From Bisporella sp. PMI_857 (Eukaryota > Ascomycota > Leotiomycetes > Helotiales > Helotiaceae), in the NCBI GenBank assembly GCA_021307315.1, contig JAJSPD010000014.1, positions 806,001 to 870,000 of the forward strand: 64,000 nucleotides of DNA, written 5' to 3'. The position numbers and the translations under genes are program-made. The first letter of the stretch is position 1. Every line of letters begins with the position of its first letter. Below the pieces are notes generated by a model that was not told the origin of the DNA, made no database searches, and worked only from the letters and a program-made list of their open reading frames with translations. This document shows positions 23,802-33,693 of this stretch, piece by piece.

Positions 23802-24425
23802 ATGAGTTTCGTGACTGGTTTCGAGATTGTGGACCCCACAGAAATTTGTTGGCCACCTGCGCCAAAGAAGAAGAGAGTAAGTAAGCCAAAGGTGAAAAGT
23901 GGTTGCATTACCTGCAAGTAAGGATACATATATGCGTCAGACCGTCCTGCACGACCATAGATGCTAATCGATATATTAGAGCAAGGCGTGTGAAATGTGA
24001 CGAAAACCGTTCGAGGCGTAACCGGTGCGCAATATTTGAAATTGAATGTGGCGGTTACCAACGTGACAACAAATAGGCACTGCCAAAGCCGCGTCCATCA
24101 TTCCGCAAAACCATTGATGCATATGTTTAGAACCTCTCAATTCTCATTGTCGATATTGCCCCTTCCCTTTGCTTAATAGTGACGAACATGAATACCAACA
24201 CTTCCACCATTTTACAAAAAAAACTCTGGTACGCAGCTCTGGCTGAACTTCACACCTAGCATTTGGCGACCACTGCTTGAACAGTGTTGCTATATCGAGC
24301 CATATCTTCGCCGGTTGGTCATCTCTGTCAGAGCTTTAAGTAAAATCTATGAAGAAAATACAGTTGTCGCCACTCAACATCTGACATATGCTCGTAGGAT
24401 TCATTTCCTTGGCCTATCTTTATGA
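23802..24425 (+). pseudogene. Zn2Cys6 transcription factor relic, one zinc ligand lost and body broken
   Basis: Two exons (23802-23917 and 23980-24076; donor GTAAGG, branch GCTAATC, acceptor TATTAG) give a 70-residue product with a Zn2Cys6 domain: KPKVKSGCITCK, ARRVKCDEN, ending EIECGGYQRDNK and TAG. Five of six ligands are present (C35, C38, C45, C55, C62). The fourth, expected at residue 52, is Arg (codon CGT). After the stop, family-like sequence continues in shifted frames. 24178-24235 reads SDEHEYQHFHHF, the usual start of the regulatory domain. 24240-24422 reads PSIWRPLLEQCCYIEPYLRR followed by LVISVRALSKIYEENTVV, then TGA. A frameshift and stops separate these pieces, so I read this as a decayed gene; a short regulatory peptide is a less likely alternative. 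Confidence 0.75.
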
Positions 24426-24676
24426 TCTTGATGAATTTCGTGTCCTATATTCACTTTTCACCTATTCCATTCAAGGAGAATTATAGCGTAAAATATTAAA
24501 AGTTACCTTAAGATCTCAGCTATAACTAGACCCCAAAGAAGTATAACTAATGAGCTAACGTGTGTAGAAAACCGATATACCAAGGCTCTTAAAAACGCAC
24601 ACCACAGTCACATTCGAAACACTTCTTATTTCTCTGACCTCCGGCCACCCTGCAATCACTTAACTAAACCAAAACA

Positions 24677-25426
24677 ATGGCCAGCTCAGCATCTACCCAA
24701 CACAATCCAAATGCCGGGACAAGGGAAACCTCACAAAATTCTGGCGATGAGCCGCCTCCTCCATACAATCTCGAACAATGGACAGTTGTCGCCTCCCCCA
24801 TACCAAGTACATATCTCCAACAGACATATATGCAGCAGCGCTTCTGAAAAACCCCTTGGGGTCAGCCAAAGCCCATGTGTACAACCAAACCACTGTGGAC
24901 CGGGGAAACATTTGCCGTCGTCATAATGCACGTCACATAGCTACAATTACGACACGCCAAGTACTCAAACGCAAATCCATGAAAGAACTAGACGACCTAT
25001 CATATACCAGCTACTCAGGTCTCTAACAGCGAGAGAAGCTGGAGACCGTATCACATACCAACTTCTTCTTCTGGCACTGAAAGTGGAGGTAGTAGGCGTC
25101 GATCGGGCACTGCGGCTTCAGGTGCGACTGAAGATGGCAGTACCTTCCAGTTCGGTGGTATAAGAGTAACTACGGACAGGTCTAGAACTTACATCAATGT
25201 GGGGGGAAGCGATGGCATCAACATAGGTCCTGGTGTCAATATTGGAAACGGAATTAACATAGGAAACGGGATCAATGTAGGAAACGGCATGAGCGTGGGA
25301 GATGGTTTTAACATAGGCAATGGTATTAACGCGAAAACTGCTCACACCCCAGGAAGTGGTTATTCCACCAGGGGTACTCATACGACAGGCACGATGAATT
25401 CAGATAATGGAGCAAATGGAAATTAG
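24677..25426 (+). pseudogene. Frame-broken gene ending in Gly/Asn hexapeptide repeats
   Basis: A well-placed ATG (24677, context ACAATGG) opens MASSASTQHNPNAG and reaches a PPPPY motif, then a TGA at 24845. In a second frame the sequence continues with NNGQLSPPPYQVHISN to about 24927 and, past a stop, SYNYDTPSTQTQIHER to about 24985. The first frame reopens from about 24990 as TYHIPATQVSNSERSWRPYH, a Ser/Gly/Arg linker, FQFGGIRVTTDRSRTYINVG and a Gly/Asn repeat, and ends at 25426. The two halves share frame, which suggests one original gene with small indels and a stop between them. Unrecognised introns are the alternative, but I found no donor/acceptor pair that joins them. No family identified; PPPY motifs can bind WW domains, and the repeat could form a beta-solenoid or amyloid-like core. 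Function unknown. Confidence 0.5.
25214..25333 (+). repeat. 18-bp tandem repeat encoding G-[IVMF]-[NS]-[IVA]-G-[NPD]
   Basis: Six full 18-nt units and a two-thirds unit, in frame. The hexapeptides are GINIGP, GVNIGN, GINIGN, GINVGN, GMSVGD, GFNIGN and GINA. Units differ mostly at third codon positions, so the peptide pattern is better kept than the DNA. The I-G-x-x periodicity resembles left-handed beta-helix hexapeptides, which is a structural inference only. Confidence 0.85.
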
Positions 25427-26847
25427 CATAACCTTCAGTGGAGACTGGGATTGCATTCATCGCCTTCATAAGCCAGCATGTCAACGGTGGAGTTATCAAT
25501 TTTGGGCCTATCAGTCATCATTGATAGATCATACCAACAATCCAAGAGACTTTTAGAAGCACTTGTTTTGCAGTTGGTCACTGTTTTATATGGTGATCGA
25601 GAATCGTATCACCAGTCAGAAATTGTTCCAAACGGGGCACCGAATCTGCAGAGAAGCAAGAACGAGGAAAGGCTACTGTCAGAACTGGGTTGGTAAGCTT
25701 TGCCACTGTACTAAATTGTCCAAAAAGGTAAAATAACCGAGACCACTGCTCGACTAGCTTATCATACTGTATATACTAAGGCACGCGTCCCTGACAGCTA
25801 CCTTGTTTCGGAGAGCAGTCTATAACACCCACAATGCGGTAAGCACTGATTCGTTGTACTACCAGGGCACTTTTTAAAAAATCTTAGCAACATGGAAATA
25901 AGGAGTCGCACGAACTAAGTCATCTTGAACAAGCTGCTGAAGCGTTGTTTGTTCAGTTGTCCAACGAATAACTATAAGTCCATTTTCCCGTAGCTCTCAG
26001 TCTGTTACATAGTTGATATTAAGCTAGATTGCAGCCTATATTGATGTTTAAATCTCATATGTTAATGGTCTGTATGGAAAGATTTTCATGGCTCTTGCCT
26101 CAATGTGCAAGATCTTCAAAGACAATGCTGAGCTGCCGCTGACTTTTCCTCGCCCTGGTGGGAACATGGCAGCTTCGACTCCGCGAAAGCTAGTGTGTAG
26201 GCGATCAAGGACGGCATAGTGAGTGCTAGATATGGCAGTCAACATGGGATGGCCGTCCAAGTGTAGGGAATTACTGTTTGGCTAGCATTACCAACATCCA
26301 TCCTTATGCGTGACCCGAAGTTGATCAAGTATCAATATTTACATCCAAATACGTATATATCTGACGAAATGAGCCGTGTCGTTAAGGTATCAACACGGCA
26401 AAGTATCGCGGTGGCCCTTTCCATTGAAACATGAACAACATATCTTAGCAGACCAAGCAATTGGCAATTCAAGGCCACAATGTGATTGATCAAACGTAAG
26501 TTGGCCAACTATTCCAGAAGATGACTTCGTAATAAAGTGGCGAAGATGGAATCCTAGATCAGCGATAGAAAATAGAAAGAAATAATGTAGTAGTGTCATG
26601 CGCTGCCGCTCTGATTAGCGCATATCCTCTTTTTAAGTAGACGGAGAGCATGGTGCAATGGCTAAAAGAAAAGACCAGAAGTACGGTGGCAAGCTTAAAG
26701 ATACATGTACATCTAATTTATGTACATAAGACAAATGGTCTGCACAGCCAGTGATGCTAGGCAAAATATACCCCGGATTAATTTTCGCTTGCCCCAACGC
26801 CATGCTAAGCTAAGCAAAAGTACCAGAGAAGTCATGAAAATACAAAT
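25427..26847. other. 1.4-kb intergenic region, nothing recognised
   Basis: Downstream of the Gly/Asn-repeat gene and downstream of the RMD1-like gene (convergent). Short frames such as 25478-25696 (+) begin with ATG but show no family features. No repeat or RNA gene seen. Confidence 0.45.
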
Positions 26848-28714
26848 TTATAAGCTTGTGAAAGCTTCCCCAGTGTTTGGGATTCCACAGATGGACTGCA
26901 ACTGAGAGGGATTGAAGTCTGCTCTGGTATAGTTGTAGCTGGGCGAAATCATGCCAGTTCCGATGGCGGATTTGCTTTTACTGAGCATCCCAAATCTTAT
27001 TCCCACTTCGGATACTGTGACCGCGATACTGATGACAATCAGAACAATGATTATCCAGGTAATTCGCGACATTTTGGTATCAGCAATGCTATCACTCAAT
27101 ATTTCTGTCAAGTCGAGAAAGACTTCGCAGCGTTCATTAAGAACCTTGATGCGCGGTTCAATCTCGAGGTATTCGCGCACAGCTTCATGTAAAGGTCGAA
27201 GTAGAGGCTCTGACTCCCAGAAGAAGTTGGGCACGTCTAGTATATTGGATGCTATCGACATTAGTATGACAAGCTATCTAACAGCGATAAGAGGAGAAAC
27301 TTACAAAGATTTACATCCATGCGGCTCTTAAAGAGGCGCCCTAATATCTTGAGTATCTCCGTCCGAGATATACCCAGTTCCCCAGTGAGAGCCAAATGCT
27401 TGGGTATATACTGTGCATCGGACATTGTCTGCGCCATCCTCTCCTCAAAGAAGCTCAACTTCGTACTTTGAGAAATAGCATGGCTCATAGCCAACTTTAT
27501 CATATGATCTCCACTTCTGAGGGTGATCATATCGTTGAATACTCGTGGTCTATCTACCCTCGGGCTGTACTCAAAGTGGAGTTCCTCAGTTTCATAATCG
27601 TCTAGATCATGGGGTCTCGTAACAAGGGAAATTCCAAGTTCATGTTCGGAAAAGCCGAAATCGGCCAGGATATCTTTTTCCTGACGCTCTGAGAAGTTCC
27701 AGAATACGACAACGCCATATGAAAAGACAAACATCTCGGCGAATGTTTTGGCATCAGGCCCCACGCGGTTCGGGCTATCGCTTCTCCTGCCCTGTGCTAG
27801 GCTGTGCGCTTCTTCTCTTATCCGCCGAGCTTCTTCCTCTCTACGTACTCTATCCCCTTCATTCTCGTTACTAGGACTCTCCTCCCCACCCCTTACGCTA
27901 TAAGTATCACTATCCTCAAAATAGCCTTCATGATAGTCTCGCCTCTCATTTCTGTCAATCTCTTCATCTAAGACTGCCTTTCCTCCTGGGCTCTTGAGAA
28001 CTGGACTGCTGCGAATCCTAAACCCTTCACTTCCTGCCAATAATGGCAGATGATATACGACGTACAGACAATCATCGTAGAGTTTAGTCCTTGCCACATG
28101 CGTGTCTTTGAGAAACTTAGCAGCGGCATTTAATTTGTATGCTTGCGCAGTACAATATGCGGTGACCCTAGACAGCTTCTCTGCTCTTTGTGGTTTTGGC
28201 AGCCTCTCCGCATAACTTTTACCACGCACCCCGCCTCTCTTTTTAAGCACATCCATTTCTGTATCTTTGAGAGGTCCATCTTCATCAATATTGCCAAACT
28301 CGTTATCTTCACTATCATCCTCTTTTTCGTTTGGGGTTTCGGGAATCAGAACCAGCTTTTCGCTTAATTTGGTACTTCGGACTGGAAGGTTCTGCTGCCC
28401 AGTTCTTGCTGCAATTCCATGCGGTGCACTAGGCCGTCGTGGGTTCTGAGGCATCGGTCTCCGCCCTGGGGGCCCCCGGGCCTGGCCTGAAGGGATTTCG
28501 GATGCATACTTGAGGATACTATCGACAGAGATATGGCGACTGGGCATTCGACTACGATTTATAGCTATAGCTCCGTACGAAGGTGAGCGGCTAGCAGTTG
28601 CTCGTTCTCGAGAGTCGGTGACCTGTCCCCATTAGCAATGAGCTACTTGAATGTCAAGACATTAGCTACCAATACACTAGGGCCTCTCTTTCCAACCGAA
28701 CCTGTGGTTGCCAT
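26848..28714 (-). CDS. RMD1/RMND1-family (DUF155) protein with C-terminal membrane anchor
   Basis: Three exons, 28714-28676, 28622-27305 and 27251-26848, give 586 residues. The first exon is 39 nt (MATTGSVGKRGPS) and joins VTDSRERATASRSPSYGA in frame, so the true start is upstream of the ATG at 28547. A disordered, acidic N-terminal half precedes the DUF155 domain: VFSYGVVVFWNFSERQEKDI, then AMSHAISQSTKLSFFEERM, then SNILDVPNFFWESEPLLRPL and a YLEIEPRIKVLNERCEVFLD helix. One transmembrane helix follows (ITWIIIVLIVISIAVTVSEV), as in Rmd1/Rmd8/RMND1. Yeast Rmd1 and Rmd8 are needed for sporulation and RMND1 supports mitochondrial translation. Which branch this one belongs to is not clear, and it lacks an obvious mitochondrial presequence. 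All three joints keep frame. Confidence 0.88.
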
Positions 28715-28892
28715 ATCTTGAAGAAGTATCAAGCTTAGAATATTTCAAAATTCCTAATATCCCAGTATTCCGGGTTTTGATCATGGTGCCACCGTGGTAA
28801 TGGGCATCACATTGTCGAAGTCTGCACCTCATATGATATCAGGCTAAGAAAGCAAAGGCCAACGTCATTCGGCAATGGATATGTAAAACCCT

Positions 28893-28914
28893 GCTAAGCC
28901 TCACAAGGCTTAGC
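28893..28914. repeat. Perfect palindrome, 8-bp arms with 6-nt spacer
   Basis: GCTAAGCC at 28893-28900 and its exact complement GGCTTAGC at 28907-28914, separated by TCACAA. It lies 180 bp upstream of the RMD1-like start. It could be a dimeric factor site or chance. Confidence 0.7.
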
Positions 28915-29797
28915 GCAAACCATAGTCCTGGCGCCATGGATAATTTCCGGCCATTCTTCAACATTATTCACCTCATATATTTTCTATAACAATATACCTT
29001 ATATTGTCGTCTCTGAGTAATATAAGTTAAATCACTTACAATACGCCTCGCTTCAGTCTTCCCAGCACAGGGAGGCAGAAATGGAGCTGCGCTTCAGACA
29101 TTTTCTAGACTAAGACTACCACGAAACGAGGTGGCTGCCATATCAAATTCTGTGAGGATCTCTAGTTTCAACTCAAGAAAAAGATAACCATTTCACTCCT
29201 CTATAAGTCCTAGATGTTGGAGATTACAACCTATAGATCTCAATAGACTATGAATCTAAGTCCTGACTGAAACCATGTCATTCAGCCCAAGTTCAGACCA
29301 GCAGACCCAATGGGCGCGACAAAACAAACCAAACACTCATTCTTGGTACGCTGGTTTTGGGGTGCTCTTTATTCCTGATCAATAATGTTATTCTGTGCTC
29401 TGGGCAAAGCTATTCTTCACGTGACTTCTCAGTCGTTAAGGCTTGCTATGTAGCGTTTACAAGAAAATAATGACAGAGGACATGCTATAACATGAAGAGA
29501 TGATTTTCGCGAGTTACTTCCAAAACAGTATTTTAAGTATCGAGCTCAAATTATCTGCCACTCATTTGAGCCTATCTCGAAATCCTCAAGTAACACCCCC
29601 GTAAGGATCCCCACCTCCCCATTAGAGATGACTCATGTGATATCTTTGGCTTAAAAATGAAGCTCAAAGCGGATCTCGGATCTAGGAATGACTTGCTTTG
29701 TAAAATTGCCATACTTGGACATTGAAGTTCCCCCACTCTGAGAAAGATGGGGGCGGGAGTGGCGATCTGCAGGTGTGATCTCGAGATTACATCGACA

Positions 29798-29804
29798 TAT
29801 AAAA
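29798..29804 (+). promoter_or_regulatory. TATA-like box of the NmrA-like reductase
   Basis: TATAAAA lies 79 bp before the ATG at 29883, a plausible spacing for a fungal TATA element. It is followed by a pyrimidine-rich leader (TTTCTTCTCATCTTACCC). Confidence 0.5.
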
Positions 29805-29882
29805 GGCTAGTTCCGTCATAATGAACGACACATATTTCTTCTCATCTTACCCATCAAACTTGGGCTTATAAAGAGAATAACA

Positions 29883-30900
29883 ATGTTAGCTCTCACAGGA
29901 ACAACAGGCAAAATAGGAGGAGCTGTCCTTGACGCCATTCTGAAAGAGAATCTCCTCCCTCCAAGCGAGCTTGTTCTATGTACATCTTCCAATCCCAGTG
30001 ACGCAAGATGGGAAGATTTGAAGTCGAGAGGTGCTCAAGTTCGGCAGTCCAACTATGATGACCCCGAATCTATGACCACAGCTTTTGCGGGCTGTTCGAA
30101 GCTCTTCCTTGTCTCTACCCCTCGAATCCGTGAGTTATTTTCTCGCTATAAAATATTTCTATTTCAGAATCTACTTTCCAGTTGAACTTTGAAGGTCACA
30201 AATTCTAACGCGCCTCGCAGAAATGGACTTCAACGATGCTCCTAACGGCGAAGGACGCGAAAAGCATCACATCGCAGCCATAAACGCCGCCCGCTCTGCT
30301 GGCGTCTCGCATATTTACTATACATCTCTCGCTTTTGAGCCAAATTCCTTATCAGGGGTGATGCGGGCCCATCTGCGCACCGAAGCTTTCCTGCATTCCC
30401 TCACGGATATCAAATACACCACCATCCGGGAAGGACTCTACAACGAGTCTTGGCCGCTGTACCTCGGGTATTATGATTTAAAGAATGATGACAGGGATGA
30501 GATTTTATTGGCGGGCGATGGTGAAATTAGTTGGACGAGCATTGCTGAATTAGGTCTCGGGACGGCACTTGTGATTGTTGAGGCAGGGGGAAAGTATGCT
30601 GGGAAGACGTTTTATTTGTCAAATCCAAATACGGTAAATTTGGACGGTATTGCGAAGACAGTGTCAAAAATCAAGGGGAGGGAGGTTACGATTAAGATTG
30701 TTTCACGAGAGGAGTATATTAAACATTATGTTGCGAGGGGTAAGGAGAAACCGGCTGTGGAATGGTGGTCATTGACGTATCCTGCTTTAAATCTGAAGGA
30801 GTGTAAGATTCAAGATAATGCTTTGGTTGAGTTACTTTCGAGTAAGGGAAGGGAGTTGAAGCCTGTTGAGGAGACTGTAAAAGAGATGTTGAGTAATTAA
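29883..30900 (+). CDS. NmrA-like NAD(P)-binding oxidoreductase (atypical SDR)
   Basis: Two exons, 29883-30129 and 30221-30900, encode 308 residues. The N-terminus is a Rossmann fold dinucleotide site (MLALTGTTGKIGGAVLDAIL, a G-x-x-G-x-x-G pattern). Then come FAGCSKLFLVSTPRI and, after the intron, NAARSAGVSHIYYTSLAFEP, typical of the NmrA/quinone-reductase-like atypical SDRs. There is no classical YxxxK site, so the protein may be a reductase such as NAD(P)H:quinone oxidoreductase or a redox sensor; the substrate is unknown. It is cytosolic, with no signal peptide. The intron has donor GTGAGT and acceptor CGCAG and joins TPRI to QMDFNDA. Its 3' end is 76 bp from the convergent FAD oxidoreductase. 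Confidence 0.88.
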
Positions 30901-30976
30901 CAGATAATGGCATCAGAGTCTGCACCTTTCATTCATGTCACGTAGTTACTTAAAAGTTTTTAAAGGTCTGAGCAAT

Positions 30977-32681
30977 CTACCACGAGTTCAGGGTAAATAT
31001 TAAACTCCCTTTCTCCTCCGCGACTGCAACAGTATCTCTCAGCCTAGCAGCCTTAACGCGCTCTTCACTCAGGACGTATTCAGGGGGTATATCTACCTTT
31101 TCGACTCCCAAAATCAGATCGGCAGCCGCCTTCCCGCATAAAGCAGCGTTTGGCATCCCATGCCCAGTGTATCCTGCCGCGATATGCAAACCGTCTCCTC
31201 CGCCTAGGGAAACAGGCACCTCGCCAACCCACGGGTGCGCATCCCGCGAATATCCCATGATGCCCGTCCACTCGTACGTAGCGTCCAACGTCTGCCTGCT
31301 TGCCTTCTCTCCCTCATTTCGCAGGCTTAGATTCAGAGCTTGTGGTAAGCTCTCTTTGAGCCACGTGCCAACTGGCTCCTCGACTGTGCTATCATCCCAC
31401 ACTCCGACAGCGAGTCCTTTGGCAAACTGACGGCCACCACCTAGAATCAACTCCGCGTCTGGCGCTGGTCGTTGGATCAGGTAATCGTCGCGATGCAGCG
31501 GATTGTGGCTAGTTTCGCCTACGATGTAATACGTGTGCTCGATATCGAGAGGGGCTTCGTCTAGGGTCGGCTCCTGTGGTGGTTTGAGCGCGGAAACTTG
31601 GCCTCGTATTGGAACGATCAGATCTGAGAACTGCGGGAGCAAGTAGGACGTGTAAGCATTGGTGGCGAGCAAAACATGTTTTGCAGCAATTTGGCCACGA
31701 GGAGTGTGTACGATCCACGCCGGTTGGCCTTCGTTTGAGTTGGTGCTTCTTGCTTCCAGTTTCTGCAGGCTTACCACTGGTGTCGTTGTGTGCAAGTTGA
31801 AGTCCCCGTTTGTCGCCCCTGAAGTTGCCAAAAGTCGTTCAAGTACAAAGGCAACAAGTTTGTACGGCCAAAGACTTGCTGCGTGGAGCTGCACAATGGC
31901 GCCATCCGCGTTAGGAGCACGCAGATCTTCAAGGGTTACATTCTTATCTGCGGTCGCCCATGGAAGCCTACCGCCACTCTCTTTCGTAATAACGGCATCC
32001 TTGACTGCGAGGTCTGGGTATGATTCCTTGAGACGCTCGACGGTAGCTTGTGCGTTTGCAAAGAGGGAGGCAGAGTAGTAGGCATGCACGCTCGTTGTCG
32101 TTTTCCAATCACATGGTATGGAATGAGTTTCCACCAGCTCCTTTAGATATAGATATGTTTGGAGCTCAAAATGCGATATATTGGGACTCGCTGCTGCATA
32201 TATTGCAGGTTGGCAGTGCCCACCATTCTGCAAATGGGTCAGCTAGGAAGACTGATAGCTGATTCGAGGCACAGTATAGCATCCGGTTTACAACAAAATT
32301 TCTGGCGCTTGATTGATCTAGTTTTCCACTTGGAACGAATGAGACATGGAAATGATTCCGAAAATTGCCGCTAACCACCATTAGGGCTACACATTAAGAA
32401 ACTAGAAGAACGAATATACTTACCCTCCCTGTGGCACCCCAGCATGCTTCACGAGCCTCAAGCATAACGATATTTAGATCTGATCTCTTCTCCCTCAGCG
32501 TATGTGCTGCTATAGCACCACTGATGCCACTTCCCACGATGACCACATCTGCTGAGGATGGTAGATCAGCTGTGGTCCGGTGTCCGATCAGCTTTTCGGA
32601 AGGCTGACTATGCCAATACGATTTGCTCGAGTTTTCAACCGGCAAGCCGGCTTGCCCATCTTTGAGGTCAATAACAGTCAT
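30977..32681 (-). CDS. FAD-dependent oxidoreductase (DAO family)
   Basis: Two exons, 32681-32424 and 32227-30977, encode 502 residues. The FAD site is VVIVGSGISGAIAAHTLREK, with G50-x-G52-x-x-G55. It is followed by the acidic end of strand 2 (VMLEAREACWGATGR) and the continuation NGGHCQP after a 196-nt intron (GTAAGT...TTGCAG). The C-terminal half has EWTGIMGYSRDAHPWVGEVP and HIAAGYTGHGMPNAALCGKA, the second FAD contact of the family. The DAO superfamily oxidises amines or amino acids (glycine oxidase, sarcosine oxidase, gamma-glutamylputrescine oxidase); the exact substrate cannot be told here. There is no signal peptide, and no clear peroxisomal SKL ending (it ends LNSW). The ATG at 32681 is the first in frame; upstream codons have only TTG. 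Confidence 0.9.
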
Positions 32682-33693
32682 AGTTTCTCTATCAGCTTGC
32701 GTCGAGGAACAAAGTAATCCTTGAGGGGCCAAAGCAAGTGACTGACGAATCTAAAAAGTACACCACCACTCTTACTTTCCTTGGCTCATAATTGTATAGC
32801 ATGGCAAATCACAAGCTTGTAGCACATCCCCCTTGCATGGTTACAAGTTGTGGCACATGATCAAGAGTGGGATCACATTCGGCTATGAGGGAGATCGGAA
32901 CTCGGATATCACTGTCCCATATCCGATCTTAAGTAGTCACCATCCGTCGGGTCGGAAGACTTCTCGAAGATCGAGTATGTAAGTGTACCGCGTATCATAT
33001 ATGGATCGCAGAATGAGTTGAAGACGGCAGAATATATGTAAAGGGAGAGCAACACCAAATTTTGGAACTCCACACATCAGACGGGCCCTGTAGCTACCGA
33101 TAGCCGAGGAGCCTTTTCAGATGTGCCTCTTCGACCCCGTACGTTTCTCGAAGATCTCCTTCTCTACAGTAAGAATGCCTCCTGTTCGTTTCTTATGGTG
33201 GGGACTGCTAAGGTCATTTGTTTGGTGTTGAGGTCTGCGGCATGATCAAGTCTAGGCTCTAGGTTGTCTCGGCTAACATCATGATACCTTTTAGTACTGT
33301 AAATGCAGTACAAGTAACCTTCCACACACTGGCTCGGCTCACTATACACACTAACTGTGCAGGACCCTTCCCGTCCACCCCCTGGCTCACACTGTAATGC
33401 ACATCACCCCCCCACCACCAAGCTTCCAAGAAAAATGCACCTTGTGGTCATGGCCACCTTTCTTCCTCGTGCCCCATTTTCCCGACTTTTCTTTTGTCTT
33501 CTCATTCATACAATATGGCCTCGTGAGCGGTGCCACTTTATACCGCCAGTCCCTTTCTGTTGCTTAAGTTCGTTCGACAGCATAGATGTTGTTATTATTT
33601 CCTCCTTGATCAATTGTGTGCGACTGGCGTTGCTTTCTTTCTCTCTAGAACTCTAAAGTGCTTGCCAGCTCTGGAGTTGTGCGCAGGCTCATC
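32682..33693. other. Divergent promoter region between FAD oxidoreductase and GH76 gene
   Basis: 1 kb shared by two divergent genes. Pyrimidine-rich stretches precede the GH76 start. The open frame at 33357-33656 has no family features and looks like leader sequence. Confidence 0.45.

Larger units (their letters stand above)
28715..29882. other. Divergent promoter region between RMD1-like gene and NmrA-like reductase
   Basis: 1.17 kb between divergent starts. It contains a perfect 8-bp inverted repeat at 28893-28914 and a TATA-like box at 29798 facing the reductase. No coding sequence. Confidence 0.5.
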
